DNA of 64,000 bases from Bettongia penicillata ogilbyi (lineage: Eukaryota; Chordata; Mammalia; Diprotodontia; Potoroidae): contig JAJHZJ010000808.1 of the NCBI GenBank assembly GCA_023548195.1, positions 6,042,889 through 6,106,888 of the forward strand. Direction: 5' to 3'. How positions within the stretch are numbered: position 1 is the stretch's first letter; the number at the start of each line of letters is the position of its first letter. Under the pieces are notes generated by a model. The model searched no databases and was not told where the DNA came from. It saw only the letters and a program-made list of their open reading frames with translations. This document shows, piece after piece, positions 21,827 through 33,352 of the stretch. Made by a program: the position numbers and the translations under genes.

Positions 21827-23160
21827 ACACCCAATACCAATATAGATTCAATTAAAAAATGATCCTTAAAGAAATAAAGAACAACTTAAATAATTAGAAG
21901 AATACTCAATATTCATAGATGGTCTCTGCCAATATATTAGAAATGTATTGTAGGATAATTATATTCTACAATAAATTTAAAATGAATATGTGCTCTAAAC
22001 ATCAAAAATCTTATCATAAAAAATTAGAAGATAAGCAGAACATATATCTTTGACAGCTAGGGATAAATTCTTAACCTAATAAGGAATAGAGTAACTGTAA
22101 AAGATAAAATAGATAATTTTGGTTATCAATTGAAATCGAAAGAACTTTTAGAAAAAACAAAGCTAACACATCTAGAGTAAGAAGGGAAGTGGTTGGGGGG
22201 ACAATTCCAACAAATATCTTTGACAAAGTTTTGACATTCAATCTACAACTAACAGAAATATATGACTAAAAAACCATTTCCCCAAAGAAATGGTCAAAAC
22301 CCATGAACAAACATTTTGCATGTGAATAATTGTAAACTCTTAACCATTATGTAAATGGATGTTTCAAATCACTAATAATGAGAAGATGCCAGTTAAAATA
22401 GCCATGTGGTTTTACCTTACATCCAGCAAACTGGTAAAGATGAGAAAACATGGGAATCATCAATGTTGAAAAAAAAGTTGTGGACAAGACAATGCATTAA
22501 TGGTGGAGTCATGAAATGGTCTAAGCATTTTATAAAGTAATTTGCAATTATGCAAATAAAATAACTAAAATATGTGGAACTTTCAACATAGAGATTTCAC
22601 TGCCATTACCAAAAAGGTAATTGACAAAAAGAAATATTCCATATACACCAAAGTTTTTATAGCACTAACTTTTTTGTGATAACAAAGAATGGAACTAAAG
22701 TTGATGTCATCCATTAAGGAATGGCTAACTAGTATATTAATGTAATAGAATATTGCTATAATGTAAGAAATAATGAACATAATAACTGCAAAGAAACATG
22801 AAAAGATTTATATAAGCAGATGCAAAGTGCCAGGAAAGGCAGAAATAAGAAAACAAAGCGTACAAGGACTGCAACAATGTACATTGAAAGAACAACCACC
22901 AAATAGTTAAGATAACAACAGAAATGTCCTGAAATTATTAAAAAGAAGCTTGGCCTTAAAGAAAAGACATGAAAAGATACCTCTTACTACTTCTTTGCAG
23001 AGATAGGGGTCCATGAGCATAGACTATTACACATAATGTAATATTTTATTGATGTGATGATTGACTTAGTTTTTCTCTTATTCCTTTTCAAAACAATTTG
23101 TGGCAATTATTTGTCACAAAAGCAAAACATACAAATTAAAATCTATTTATAAAAAAAAAA
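21827..23160 (+). mobile_element. Old L1, ORF2 3' part plus 3' UTR
   Basis: Diverged but continuous L1: peptide-like remnants of late ORF2 (for example around 22270-22800, where the order of A-rich segments follows the L1 C-terminus), then 3' UTR ending in a poly-A at about 23148-23160. It has many indels and no useful ORF. It directly follows an L2 fragment and precedes another. Confidence 0.75.
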
Positions 23161-23164
23161 AGGA

Positions 23165-23385
23165 CTAGCAAACAGTTCCCCGTAACATTTCATTTCCTCA
23201 CTACATTCCTTTTAAGAAGTGGTCCTTTGTGTCTGTAATGACTCCTTCCTCATTCTTTGCTTCTTGGGTTTCCTTAATTCCTACATGAGGCCTTTCCTCA
23301 TCTCTCCTCCCTGCTCCCACGCTTCAGTTATTAACACTTTCTCTGTCTTGAAATTACTGGGTATTAACGTGTGTATACTTGTGTA
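23165..23385 (+). mobile_element. L2 3' region, part 1
   Basis: CTACATGAGGCCTTTCCTCA is the characteristic L2 segment near the 3' end. The terminus is found at 24079-24205 after microsatellite and SINE insertions. Confidence 0.65.
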
Positions 23386-23397
23386 TGTGTGTGTGTT

Positions 23398-23705
23398 CGT
23401 CCTTCATTGCTGAAGAAGACCATGCCATCAGAGAAATAATGACATGACTTGCACTTCACTTTGTTTTGAGTGAGGGAGGGCTGTGCAGGTCACCAGCCTC
23501 ACTTCTTCTCCAGAGCCATCTGAATCCAGTGACCAGATATTCATCAGGATGACTAGAGAAGACCCAGGATGAGGCAATTGGAGTTAAGTGACTTGCCCAA
23601 GGTCACACAGCTAGTGAGTGTCAAGTGTCTGAGGTGAGATTTGAACTTAGGTCCTCCTGACTCCTGCACCGGTGCTCTATCCACGGCACCATTTAGCTGC
23701 CCCTG
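23398..23705 (-). mobile_element. CORE-SINE with a distinct 3' tail
   Basis: Antisense: unusual tail (GCTGAAGAAGACCATGCCAT, GGGAGGGCTGTGCAGGTCAC), then core complement (GACTTGCCCAAGGTCACACA) and head complement (TGCTCTATCCACGGCACC). The tail differs from the GGAAATGGCAAACC type. A second copy of this tail lies at 54785-54960. Confidence 0.85.
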
Positions 23706-23785
23706 TGTATACATATATGTATATATGAACATGTGTGTGCATTTATGTGTTATATATGTGTTGTGTGTATGTATAAACACACACA
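23704..23785. repeat. TG/TA microsatellite
   Basis: Alternating TGTG, ATAT and ACAC runs between two SINEs. Confidence 0.8.
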
Positions 23786-24015
23786 GAGCTAGGTAGCTTG
23801 TTGGATGGAACACAGGGCATAGAGTCTCCCTGAGTTTAAGTGTGGCACCAGACACTTGCTAGTTGTGTGACCCTGGGCAAGTCACTTAACTCTGTTTGCC
23901 TCAGTTTCTTCATTTATAAAATGAACTGGAGAAGGAAATGGCAAACCACTCCAGTATCTTTGCCAAGTAAACACTAAATGAGGTCACAAAGGGTTGGACA
24001 TGACTGAAATGACTA
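23786..24015 (+). mobile_element. CORE-SINE with long tail
   Basis: Head with GAGCTAGGTAGCTTGTTGGA, core TGTGTGACCCTGGGCAAGTC and tail GGAAATGGCAAACCACTCC. Flanked on both sides by TG/TA repeats, so it may have landed in one microsatellite. Confidence 0.88.
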
Positions 24016-24017
24016 AA

Positions 24018-24078
24018 TTATATGTGTGTGTGTGTATATACATACACACACATATACATATATATACATATATATATG
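24018..24078. repeat. TG/CA/TA microsatellite
   Basis: (TG)n then (CA)n then (TA)n, self-complementary and potentially cruciform. Confidence 0.85.
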
Positions 24079-24205
24079 TCATGTTGTATTGCCTTCCTCC
24101 CTGTTAAATGAGAGCTTCTTGAGAGCAGTGATCACTTCATTTTTGTCTTGTATCCCTTGCACTTAGTACAGTGATTTAATATTTGTTGTATTGAACTTAA
24201 TCTAT
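24079..24205 (+). mobile_element. L2 3' end, part 2
   Basis: TGAGAGCTTCTTGAGAGCAG ... TTTTTGTCTTGTATCCCTTG ... ACTTAGTACAGTG is the L2 terminal motif series. Confidence 0.75.
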
Positions 24206-26325
24206 TATATATTTCTATTTTGAACTCCAATAAACGTAATCAGCACCAGCCAGATGCCCCTAAACCTGATATATCCACATAACACCATGATCACTAGTGG
24301 AATATATTCTATTTTTTCCTTTTTGCACTTAGTTGCAATCGTTCAGTAAAAAATGATATTTTCTTAGATGGAACATTTTATGATGACTAACCTATTGCCC
24401 AACAAGAACCAAATAGCTTGGTCCCCGAAGACCACAACTTCCTCTTAATTGCTTTGAAGACAACGTCTTCTTTTTTTATTAGCCTGACTAACATTGCCCT
24501 GAGATTCTTGAAAACAGACATTGTACGTAAAGTATCTGTTTAATCCAGGACAGATGTTTTTGAAAACATTCTCAATGGGATTTGGGAATGCTTTAGGGAC
24601 AGGAAGTGCTTGAACTGTGTTCAACGATTAATGAGTAACTTACATGGTATACCAATGTAGTGTTTTGTTGATGCTAAACTTGTGGTACATCAAATGCCTG
24701 TGTTGCCTTCAGTTTCTCTACCACCATTGCCCTTGATGTGACTCATGACCCTGGGCACCAGTTTGGCCAATTAGCTTTCTCTGGGAGTGGTAGAAAAATA
24801 CTGATGTGGTCTCTCTACTCTCAAAGGACCCTGGCATATACACACCTCGTATAGTAGATGCTCTCAGATGCTCAGGGTGTCGTTTGGGAAAATTTGGTGA
24901 CTTTTGTGCTTGAATTTTGTCTGGGGGGCAAAAAGGCTTAGAAAAACTTTAGGTTGTGATAAACCTAAAAAAGTGATTATGGAGCAAAGTGGAACTAAAG
25001 GGAAATGGCAGGGAGGAAGGAAAGTGATGAAATATGAGAGGCAGATTTTATGGTGTCTGCTCTTTCCCTCATCTTGAACCCTTGGTTCAATGAGACTGAA
25101 AGCTGGAATACTGAGTGGGCTTCCCAGGAGCTCTCTTCATTTCACTTTTAACAGCGTTCTTGCTTGGCTGCTGACCTACTCTTTGGTAGGAGCCAAAAAT
25201 AAATGGGGCAAATCAATGGCTTAGTTAAAACATCATGGTTTAAGCTTGTCAGCAACAATGGCCTGTATGACAACCTCAGTGAACCAACTCTCATGTGAGA
25301 TGCTCATGTACTTGGTATATTTGTCCCTGCTTTCTATCCATCTGCACTGACAGCTCTTTTACCAGGGTTGACAGCAGCGGCAGCAGCAGCAATATTTCTA
25401 ACCTTAATAACTGGTAGTTCTTCACTTAACTCTTTGGAAATTTTATTTTTACACTTGCCTTGCAACTAGGTGTGACTGAATGGACAGAGACATGTCTAAA
25501 CACAGTCGTCCTTGTGTCTTAAGTTCCTACATTGTCTGGATCCAACCTGCCAAGCCAATTTTTATCAGATGCTATTCCTGGAAGCAAAATTTTGACTTCA
25601 ATCAGGCCAGTCTCCTTAATTATTTACACAGTCATTCTCATCTCCATGACTTTGTACACATTGCTTTACCCACTGGGCTAACATGCCAGTTTAAAATGCT
25701 TAATCATGTTCAGTCTCTAGCCTTTGAACCCATTTCTGTCTGTCAGTCAGAATCTTAGCCTTCCTTTGAGATCCAACACAAATCCTCCCACATGAAAATT
25801 TTCCTGAGCTGGGAGGTTCACAATGACTTCTGACTCCCCTGTAATATTCCTGGTCTTTATTATGCAATTAAACACTTACTTTGTTTCTCATAATTTGAAG
25901 ATTGTTTTGTTTACTTAACTGCAGAGAAACTCCTGGATGAGAAGAAATACATCTCTTTTAAAATATAATTTTCCTTTTTTATTACGAACTTAAATATCAC
26001 CATATGTAACATTTCAATATATAAAGAGGAGCAAAGAGGATTGTCAATAGAACTGTGAACTTCTGGTATATACAGTTTTTGAGGGCATATTGAATTTAAC
26101 ATAACAGTAAAAACAAAACAAAGTGCCCTGCCTATCTGTGTCTCTGTCTGAGCTCTTCCCCCCAGTCTGCCTCTTCTGTGAATTTTTATATTTTTGCATT
26201 GATAATCCTTTCTTTTCTTTTTTTTGTGTCACTACCGCTACACCTCAAATTACCACCTTCCCACCCCAAATGGAAGCCTGTTCCATACTGACCCAAGCCA
26301 AACATATTGACTACATTTCATAATG
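24206..26325. other. Single-copy segment, possible conserved non-coding DNA
   Basis: About 2.1 kb with few repeats. A short CAG-rich run lies at 25376-25396. A 92-codon ORF (25480-25758) has no motif. Confidence 0.35.
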
Positions 26326-26540
26326 TATCAATCAATCCGTAAAAAACCCATTTATTAATTGCTTCCTATGTGCCAGGAATTGTGATGAGTGCTGGGGATA
26401 CAAAGAAAAGTAAAAACAGTTCTTGCTCTCAAGGAACTCATGTTCTAATGGAGAAAATCACATTTAATAACTATGTACAAACAAGGTATATGCAGAGTAT
26501 AAATGAATCTCAGGGGAATAATTCCCAGAAGCTGGAGAAG
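26326..26540 (-). mobile_element. L2 3' end, antisense
   Basis: TTCCTATGTGCCAGGAATTG, GTGCTGGGGATACAAAGAAA and CTCAAGGAACTCATGTTC are the complement of the L2 terminus. Confidence 0.85.
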
Positions 26541-26654
26541 ATCTCAAAGAAAACAATATCTAAAGAAATATTTCCAATTTTTCTAAGCAACTACACCACT
26601 TCAGCATTAAGATATTCAGGAGCTGAAGGATTTTGATATCTTGTTTCTTGGGCG

Positions 26655-26800
26655 ATTAGAAGTAGTGTGGCATAGTGCATAAGAGGCAAGGCTTACAATT
26701 AGGAAGATCTGGGTTCAGATTCTGCCTCTGACACTTTTTAGGCATGCACTTAACTTTTGTGCCTTAGAACATTCTCTAGGACTCACCTACTACATCAGAG
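26655..26800 (+). mobile_element. CORE-SINE
   Basis: AGTAGTGTGGCATAGTGCAT, GATCTGGGTTCAGATTCTGC and CTGACACTTTTTAGGCATGC. Confidence 0.7.
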
Positions 26801-28251
26801 ATGGCTTTTAGCTGCCATTTATAGGAATCAGTTTCTATAATGACAAAATAATCTGTGGAGATCTCTGAATATCAGTTGGAGTTCCTTCACTCATATCCGT
26901 ATCTTACTGTTGGAAATGAGAAGAAATTTCCCAAGTTTATTCTGCACTTTGTTTTGACATTCTGTTTTTTCTTACGCTGACTTTCTTTTTCTCTGTAAGC
27001 TTTTATAGTAGAGAGTTTTACTTACAGGAATCAGTTACATATTAGCTTATTTTATCATTTTGGTTTAAGGGACAAATTACCTGAAGGACTTTATTGTAAT
27101 CCACATTGAGTCATACATGGGGCCCCCAGAAAAACTGGTTCAGGATACATTGTGGTTCCTCCATCCCCTAAAAAACCATAGCTCATGTATCAATGTTTTT
27201 AATTTTACTGGTGAGCTGGAGGAAACCAATAATTTGAAACAAGGTAATTTAATGAAATAATATAATGATAAGAATAGTAATAAATCCCTTACTCCATAAA
27301 CCTAGGACACACTTTCCCACAAATACATACGTACATGTGTATAATATAATATATATATATATATAATTATATATTTGTGTGTATATATACATATATGTGT
27401 GTGTGTGTGTATGTAGTGGAAAAAGTGAACACTCATTGTGGATATCCATTGTGGAAGATTACGTATGGGTAGGCAGGAGTGGATGCATGTTGGATCTAGC
27501 TGGGAAGATGATAGCATTGTACCCCTGACCCTGAAGAGCTGCAGATATCTTCTGGAAATGTCACTCAAGTGTTCCCAGTGGATCTACCTGCTGTTGTTCT
27601 CATGTGAGAGACACATTGTCTCTGCTTGTGTTGGAAGCGTTTCTTTCCATCGCTAGTTTCTGAATCTCAGTTGGAGTCTAGCTATGGGCCAGCTGTAGTA
27701 GGAACACTGTCTGCCTTGGAGACTAGGCTAGAATGTAGGAAAATTGTCCTTGAGACTCAATTAATCAAGGGGACTAAGTTTCAAGCTATTAGTTCAGCTT
27801 CCCAGTCACCTAGGGTATCAAAAAAACCATTCCATGAGGACTCAAACTTGGCAGATTTCTCCCTGTTGTGTGGTCACTTCGTCCAAAACACCCTACACAC
27901 CAGACAAACATCCATATGATGATAAGGGGCACTACATCTATGTGGACTGATGTTACATCTTTTTGTAAACTTCATCTTGACAGTTTAGAAGAATCTCACT
28001 TTATTCTAATCTTGGACTTGAAATACCAGACGGGCTTAGCTCTTGTGTCTTGGAATATATCCACTGGAAAGCACCTATATTTTTGAACAGGTGGAAAACT
28101 CCTTAGTCACACCTAGAGACCAGAGTTACATTCAGCTAAAGGGGTTTTGAACAAAAGAGAGAAAAGTGGCCTTAGGCTAATATTAATTTGTTTTTTATCC
28201 CTTGTCCCATGTTCTCCCCTAGGTATAAGATTAAATTACAATCCTTTGTTG
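26801..28251. other. Unassigned except for the microsatellite
   Basis: 27438-28086 holds three overlapping small ORFs of 72-97 codons with no recognised domain; no repeat family assigned. Confidence 0.3.
27325..27416. repeat. TA/TG microsatellite
   Basis: (TA)n and (TG)n tracts, potentially polymorphic and cruciform-prone. Confidence 0.85.
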
Positions 28252-28560
28252 TCCTATGGAGTTGTCTTGAATCATTGTATTCTGAGAGTAGCTAAGACAT
28301 TCAGCTGATTATTGTACAGTATTGCTGTTACAGTTTACAACGTTCTCCTGGTTCTATTTACTTCACTTTGTATCAGTTCATATAAGTCTTTCCAGGATTT
28401 TTCTGAAATCAGCCTGCTCATCATTTCTTACAGAACAATAATATTCCATTATAATCATATATCACAACTTGTTCAGCCACTCCCCAAGTGATGGACATCC
28501 CCTCAATTTCCAATTTTTTGTATAGCCATTATATTCATACATATGCCTTTATGCACATAT
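28252..28560 (-). mobile_element. L1 3' fragment, antisense
   Basis: Contains CTCCTGGTTCTATTTACTTC, ATCAGTTCATATAAGTCTTT and CCACTCCCCAAGTGATGG, matching the reverse complement of the L1 ORF2 end and 3' UTR seen at 40.5 kb. Older than that copy. Confidence 0.8.
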
Positions 28561-28864
28561 GTCTTCAAGATAATATATTTTAATTTGTAGTAAGTTCCCT
28601 AAACATGGCCTACGTAGCGGTTAAACCAGTGGTTATTTATTAATATCCGTTTTACAAATATTTCTTATACCAAAGGATCAACACAACTGTTGCTTCCCAT
28701 GACAGTTTTTTCCGACTATCCTTTCATATTTATCTCTGTTATCAATAGCGAAATTTTTGTCTTTTGATTTACTCTTCAAGTATTTTGATTTTTGGCTGTA
28801 TTGTTGATTTCTAGCATATTTTCTGTTGCTCGGCTATTCAGTGTTACTGTCCTTCTTCTGGCAC

Positions 28865-29592
28865 ATCCATTCATTTATCAAATGGTGATACTTCCAAAGA
28901 ATCTCTCAGATCTGATCCCGCATCTCAAATCTCATAGCCACAACTCTAATTCTTTCCTTCATCACAGCTCTCTCGGACTATCACAATTGTTCCCTAATAG
29001 GTCTCCCTGATTCAAGCTTCTCCCCACAGCAGCTAAAGAATTTTTCCTATGTGAAAATACGATCATGTCACGCCCCTCCTCAGGGTCCTCCAGTGGCCTC
29101 CTATTACTTCTGGGATCAAACGTAGGCTCTACCCTTCACAACCTGGGCCCAACTGACATTTCCAAACTTGTTACTATTACTTCCCTTTCCTTACTCTTCT
29201 GTCAAGCCTACTGGTCTTCTTCCTGGATGTTTCTCATACACGGTATGCATGCTATCTCTGCTCCTTTGTACAGCTCTCCCCCATGACTGGAATATACTCC
29301 CTCCCTCCTCACCATTGTCTCTTAGAAATCCTTGTTTCTTGTAAAACTCTGCTCTCTATGTAATTATTGACAGAATGATCAATTGATTCTAGTGCCACTA
29401 GGTATGTTCTCCACGAAGCCTTTCTTGACCTCTTACCAACCACCACTAATATCCTTTCCCCAAGGCCAAATTTACCTTCTCTCTTGACAAAATGTAAGCT
29501 TCTTGAGGACAGGGGCTATTTCTTAATTCCCCATTGTATTCCCAGTACCTGAATATGGAAGGTACTTAATAAATGCTTTTTGATTGATTAAC
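28865..29592 (+). mobile_element. L2 LINE to its 3' terminus
   Basis: Sense L2 with GACCATGTCAC-like ATCATGTCACGCCCCTCCTC, CAGTGGCCTCCTATTACTTC, CCCTTCACAACCTGGGCC and the terminus ATGTAAGCTTCTTGAGGACA ... TTAATAAATGCTTTTTGATT. Many indels. Confidence 0.9.
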
Positions 29593-31599
29593 CTAGATTG
29601 CATTTATCATTTATCCAAGCCCTATTAGCTGCCTATGTTGTGGCTCATCTCATAATGTTAAGGGACAGGCTTATAATGCCGTCACACTTTTTTTGGAGGG
29701 AGAGAGGAGCCCTATGATTTTATTTTCTGTAGGACCTACCAGTGTGAAAATCATCTTTATTAAGGCAAATCTGCAATTATTCTATTACTTACTCATACCC
29801 ATAGAAAAGTAAAAGGTTAAAATATACTATTTCTCAGCAATGCCTAAAATAAATTGCATCATTTTCTATCAACTTTACCTCATATCAGGCTTCCAAGCAA
29901 GAAATATCATGAAATTACTGAAAGCATGGCTACACTTAGGTGTTATGTCCTAGTAGGATTCTGCACTAGTGATGGAGCGCATCCAATTGTAACTGGGTCA
30001 CATGATTGGGCAAGAGATCTGGATGGGCTTCCAATGAGGCAATGCTTCTAAATGCCACAGTGTGGTTATGACCTGGACCGAAAGACATTGTTCTATAACA
30101 AAGGATGAAAACTGAGGGTGTGCATTTTGCCACAAGTGGGTTACCTCTTAATTTTGCCAAATCCTCTATTTATTTGGCCATCCTATTGTCTGTATGTGGC
30201 AGTGCTACTCTGGTGCAATGAATACTTTGATTTTTTAAATAATAAATTCATCATAGTAAATTGTGGCTATACTATTGAATCTTTTTTTTTACTTTGATGA
30301 CATGTATCATGGGCTGAAGGACTGAAGAAAGGATGTAAAGTAGTTTGGGAGGGGGAGGAGAAGAAGAAAAATGAAATTTTTCTGTACAAGAGTTAAATAT
30401 TATATAAATGGCAACTGCTAGTGTCATTATGGTCGTTCCCCTTTCCGTTCTTGTTTTCAGTGAAAAAAGAAAACTACCCCATGGGTGTTTAAATTCAATG
30501 ACAAAGCAGTTTTTTGAAGTAAAAAAACCTTTATGTATAATGACAAGTCACTGGATTGTCAGTGATACCATTTTGCAAATGTGTAAAAGTGTTCAATTTC
30601 CCACCCAGATACTGAAACAGAGCAAGACCTTCATCTTGTCATGCTCCTGCTAGTTGGGATGAAACCTGTCAAAATGAAAACAAACAGATGGGTTGCAGAA
30701 GGACGATGAGGTTCTGTGAAAGATTACACATGTAATGTATTACTGTTTACACTCATTAGTTAGAGGGATAACTTACAGGACAAAGCACTGAATTGGCCTT
30801 TTGGAGATTCCTTGGAAATGAGGGGTTCAAATGCCACTGGGATTTTGATTCCTTTATCTTTTCCTTAAGATAAATGGGGTTTCACAAAGTTTAGGTCTTT
30901 TGGATAAAGTATCTCCATGGAATTTTTCATTAGGGTTGAAATCTGTGCCAGAGCAGAGTTATCCAATGCCACCCTGGGTGGTACACCTGAAACACTTTAT
31001 CCCATTGGAATTCTCAGGGTTTGAATAGGAAAGTATGCCAAGAAATCAACCAGTTCTACTGTATTCTTGTGAGAATCAAGCAACATGTACTTAGGTTTAT
31101 GCAGATCCATTAATATACTATATATGAGGGCATCTGATCACCTACACACTACCAGTAGCTAAGGGACCTCAGATATTCAGTTAAGATCTGTGAAGTCCAG
31201 TGACAATTTTTTTGAATCCTTTTGGGAACAATGACTTCTGAATTTTTTAAAACCCTAACAGACTATCAAAACTGCATGGCAACAACTTGAATGTAAAGGC
31301 TCTGTTCTGAGGTGTAAGATTTTTTGGTCTGGGTACTAGTCCAAAAGGACCCATGCTTCTGCTCCTGGTCATGGTACACCCGGAAAGAATGTTCCAAATG
31401 AGTCACACCAAGTGATAAAGCAATTGGACTGGGTGGAGGGTGGGGGTTGTGGCAGCTTTTTGTTGTTGTATTTTTTATTTGTTTATCTTTCTTTGAATTC
31501 TTTTTGCTTACCTGGATGATTGTAGATGCTCAGGAACTGCTTATTGACTTTACTAATGATCCTTTGAAGAGTTGTCTAACTTACAGGAAAGAATTGGAT
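29593..31599. other. Unassigned, no gene seen
   Basis: About 2 kb. Parts read like degraded mobile DNA, but no family can be supported. The longest ORFs (81 and 84 codons) lack motifs. Confidence 0.3.
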
Positions 31600-31742
31600 T
31601 ATACTAGAGAGATCATTAGATTTGAAGTCAGTAGATATGAGTCTGAATTTCAGCTTAGATGTTATTATGCTATGATGATGGGGATGATACTGTCTGTGTA
31701 ACCTTGATGAGGGACTGGGGGATCCACTTCTCTTAATTGGGA
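31600..31742 (+). mobile_element. CORE-SINE remnant
   Basis: ATTAGATTTGAAGTCAGTAG, GAGTCTGAATTTCAGCTTAG and GTCTGTGTAACCTTGATGAG. Confidence 0.55.
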
Positions 31743-31743
31743 T

Positions 31744-31795
31744 TCAATTGCCTGGCACATAGTAGGTGCATTATAAGTACTTGTTAATTACAATA
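31744..31795 (+). mobile_element. L2 3' tip
   Basis: TTGCCTGGCACATAGTAGGT followed by a degenerate AAGTACTTGTTAATT. Confidence 0.65.
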
Positions 31796-32219
31796 GGAAT
31801 TTCCTTCACATGTAGGCCTTTTGAAAGCTTCCCTATGGCAAAGCATAGACTAGCCTATTGTTTGAGATCAGGTCTGGCATCATTTAACCCTTCTGAGAGT
31901 GGATTCATTGTCTGAAAAGCAATAAGCTTTCAAAGTCCATTATAATTACTCTTTATCATTCAGATCCTGTTTGTTGGCTAAATGATTTCTAGCTGCTTGG
32001 ATTCTTTGCTCTGGGTTCATAGAATCAGGCATGTAGCTTAGAACATGGTGAAGAAGTACAGCAACGTGTAATCTTATTAATTTCACTCTATTTCTTTTCA
32101 ATAATCACCAACTTCTAATTCATCTGTTCTCATTACTCATGCTCAGTTCGTCTGTACCACAATCTCTGATACCTTTTTTTTTCTCTAAAGGAAAATAGGG
32201 AATGATGTGTTGCTTGATA

Positions 32220-32365
32220 TATATCTTGTTCATATAATGCTTTCCCCAAAACACACTTGTGAGATGGATAGTGTCTATGGTTTCATCTTCCTTTAACAGA
32301 TGCAGAAATTGACTCTCAAAAAGGTTAAGTGGCTTGTTTTAGGCTAGGGCTTCTCTCCAAGGCTA
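32220..32365 (-). mobile_element. CORE-SINE (MIR class), antisense
   Basis: ACACACTTGTGAGATGGATA, AACAGATGCAGAAATTGACT and AGGTTAAGTGGCTTG. Confidence 0.65.
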
Positions 32366-32689
32366 GTTCTTTTCTTAAAAGGCAAAAAAGTTGTCCCCAA
32401 CTCTTGATTGACCCAGGGATCAAACCACACCTCCTGTGAGGCATCTTCCTGGTGGCCTCAGGCTATGTTGATGAGTGTTTCTGGTGATCTAAGGTCACAA
32501 AAAGTCTGCCCAAGTGGAATTGGGCCCTTCAGATTTGGTAGGTGTCATGGGACTTCTTTAATGAATCACTACATCTTGCCCTGCTAACCAGTATTTTGGA
32601 GGTGAGTAGGGCTATTGTTTACTGCAGCTGAGTGTTGGGCATCATTTCTGTGCTATGGCAAAATTAACCTCCTTTTGTTAACTCTAACC

Positions 32690-32748
32690 AATCTACTTAT
32701 CACAGTACCTGACACAAGATAAATAACTAATAAATGATGTTGAGTGAC
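32690..32748 (+). mobile_element. L2 3' tip
   Basis: CACAGTACCTGACACAAGAT ... CTAATAAATGATGTTGAG resembles the L2 terminus, diverged. Confidence 0.5.
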
Positions 32749-33254
32749 TATGTGTTAAGGATGACCTGGCAGCGACATCCTGTATCTTGTTAGCTCATGT
32801 TCAATGATGGAGTGAAATGAGACATGTGTAGGTCATCAGATAGTTAAAAGGGGTGTTATTTAACTCTAACATTGCAAGGATATACAGTAGCATTTTGCTT
32901 GGGTAGATGTGGGCCCCTTTGGCTCCATATGGAAAAATGCTGGTCAGCAGGAAAGAGGGTGGGGACTTCTCTGGTCTTAAGTGTTCACCAAATCTGAGGG
33001 GCACTATCCCCATGTGGATGGACCTTTTATGCTTGAGAAATCACACCGAAGCTACGTTGAAGGAGGTACAGCTTGAACCTTGATCAGGAGAATCAAGTCC
33101 TATCAATTTTTGCTTTTTAAGGGAAATCCAGCCTAACCCATGTGGTGTGAGAGTGTGTGTATTGATGTGGGGGAGAGGAGGGGAACTCTGGTAGATATTG
33201 GATTTTACGATAAGACAAGGGTCTCCTTTCATTCCAGTATTAGACATAAAATAG
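32749..33254. other. Unassigned, no gene seen
   Basis: Minus ORFs of 68-70 codons without motifs; no repeat assigned. Confidence 0.3.
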
Positions 33255-33352
33255 CAGGGAACTGGTACTTGCCTATTGTCAGATAATACGTGCTAGAGTC
33301 AAGATCTGTTCCCAGGGTTTCTAATTCCAAGCTCAATGTACTTTCTTTTATA
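33255..33352 (-). mobile_element. CORE-SINE remnant, antisense
   Basis: GTGCTAGAGTCAAGATCTGT and TTCTAATTCCAAGCTCAATG resemble antisense core-head. Confidence 0.5.
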
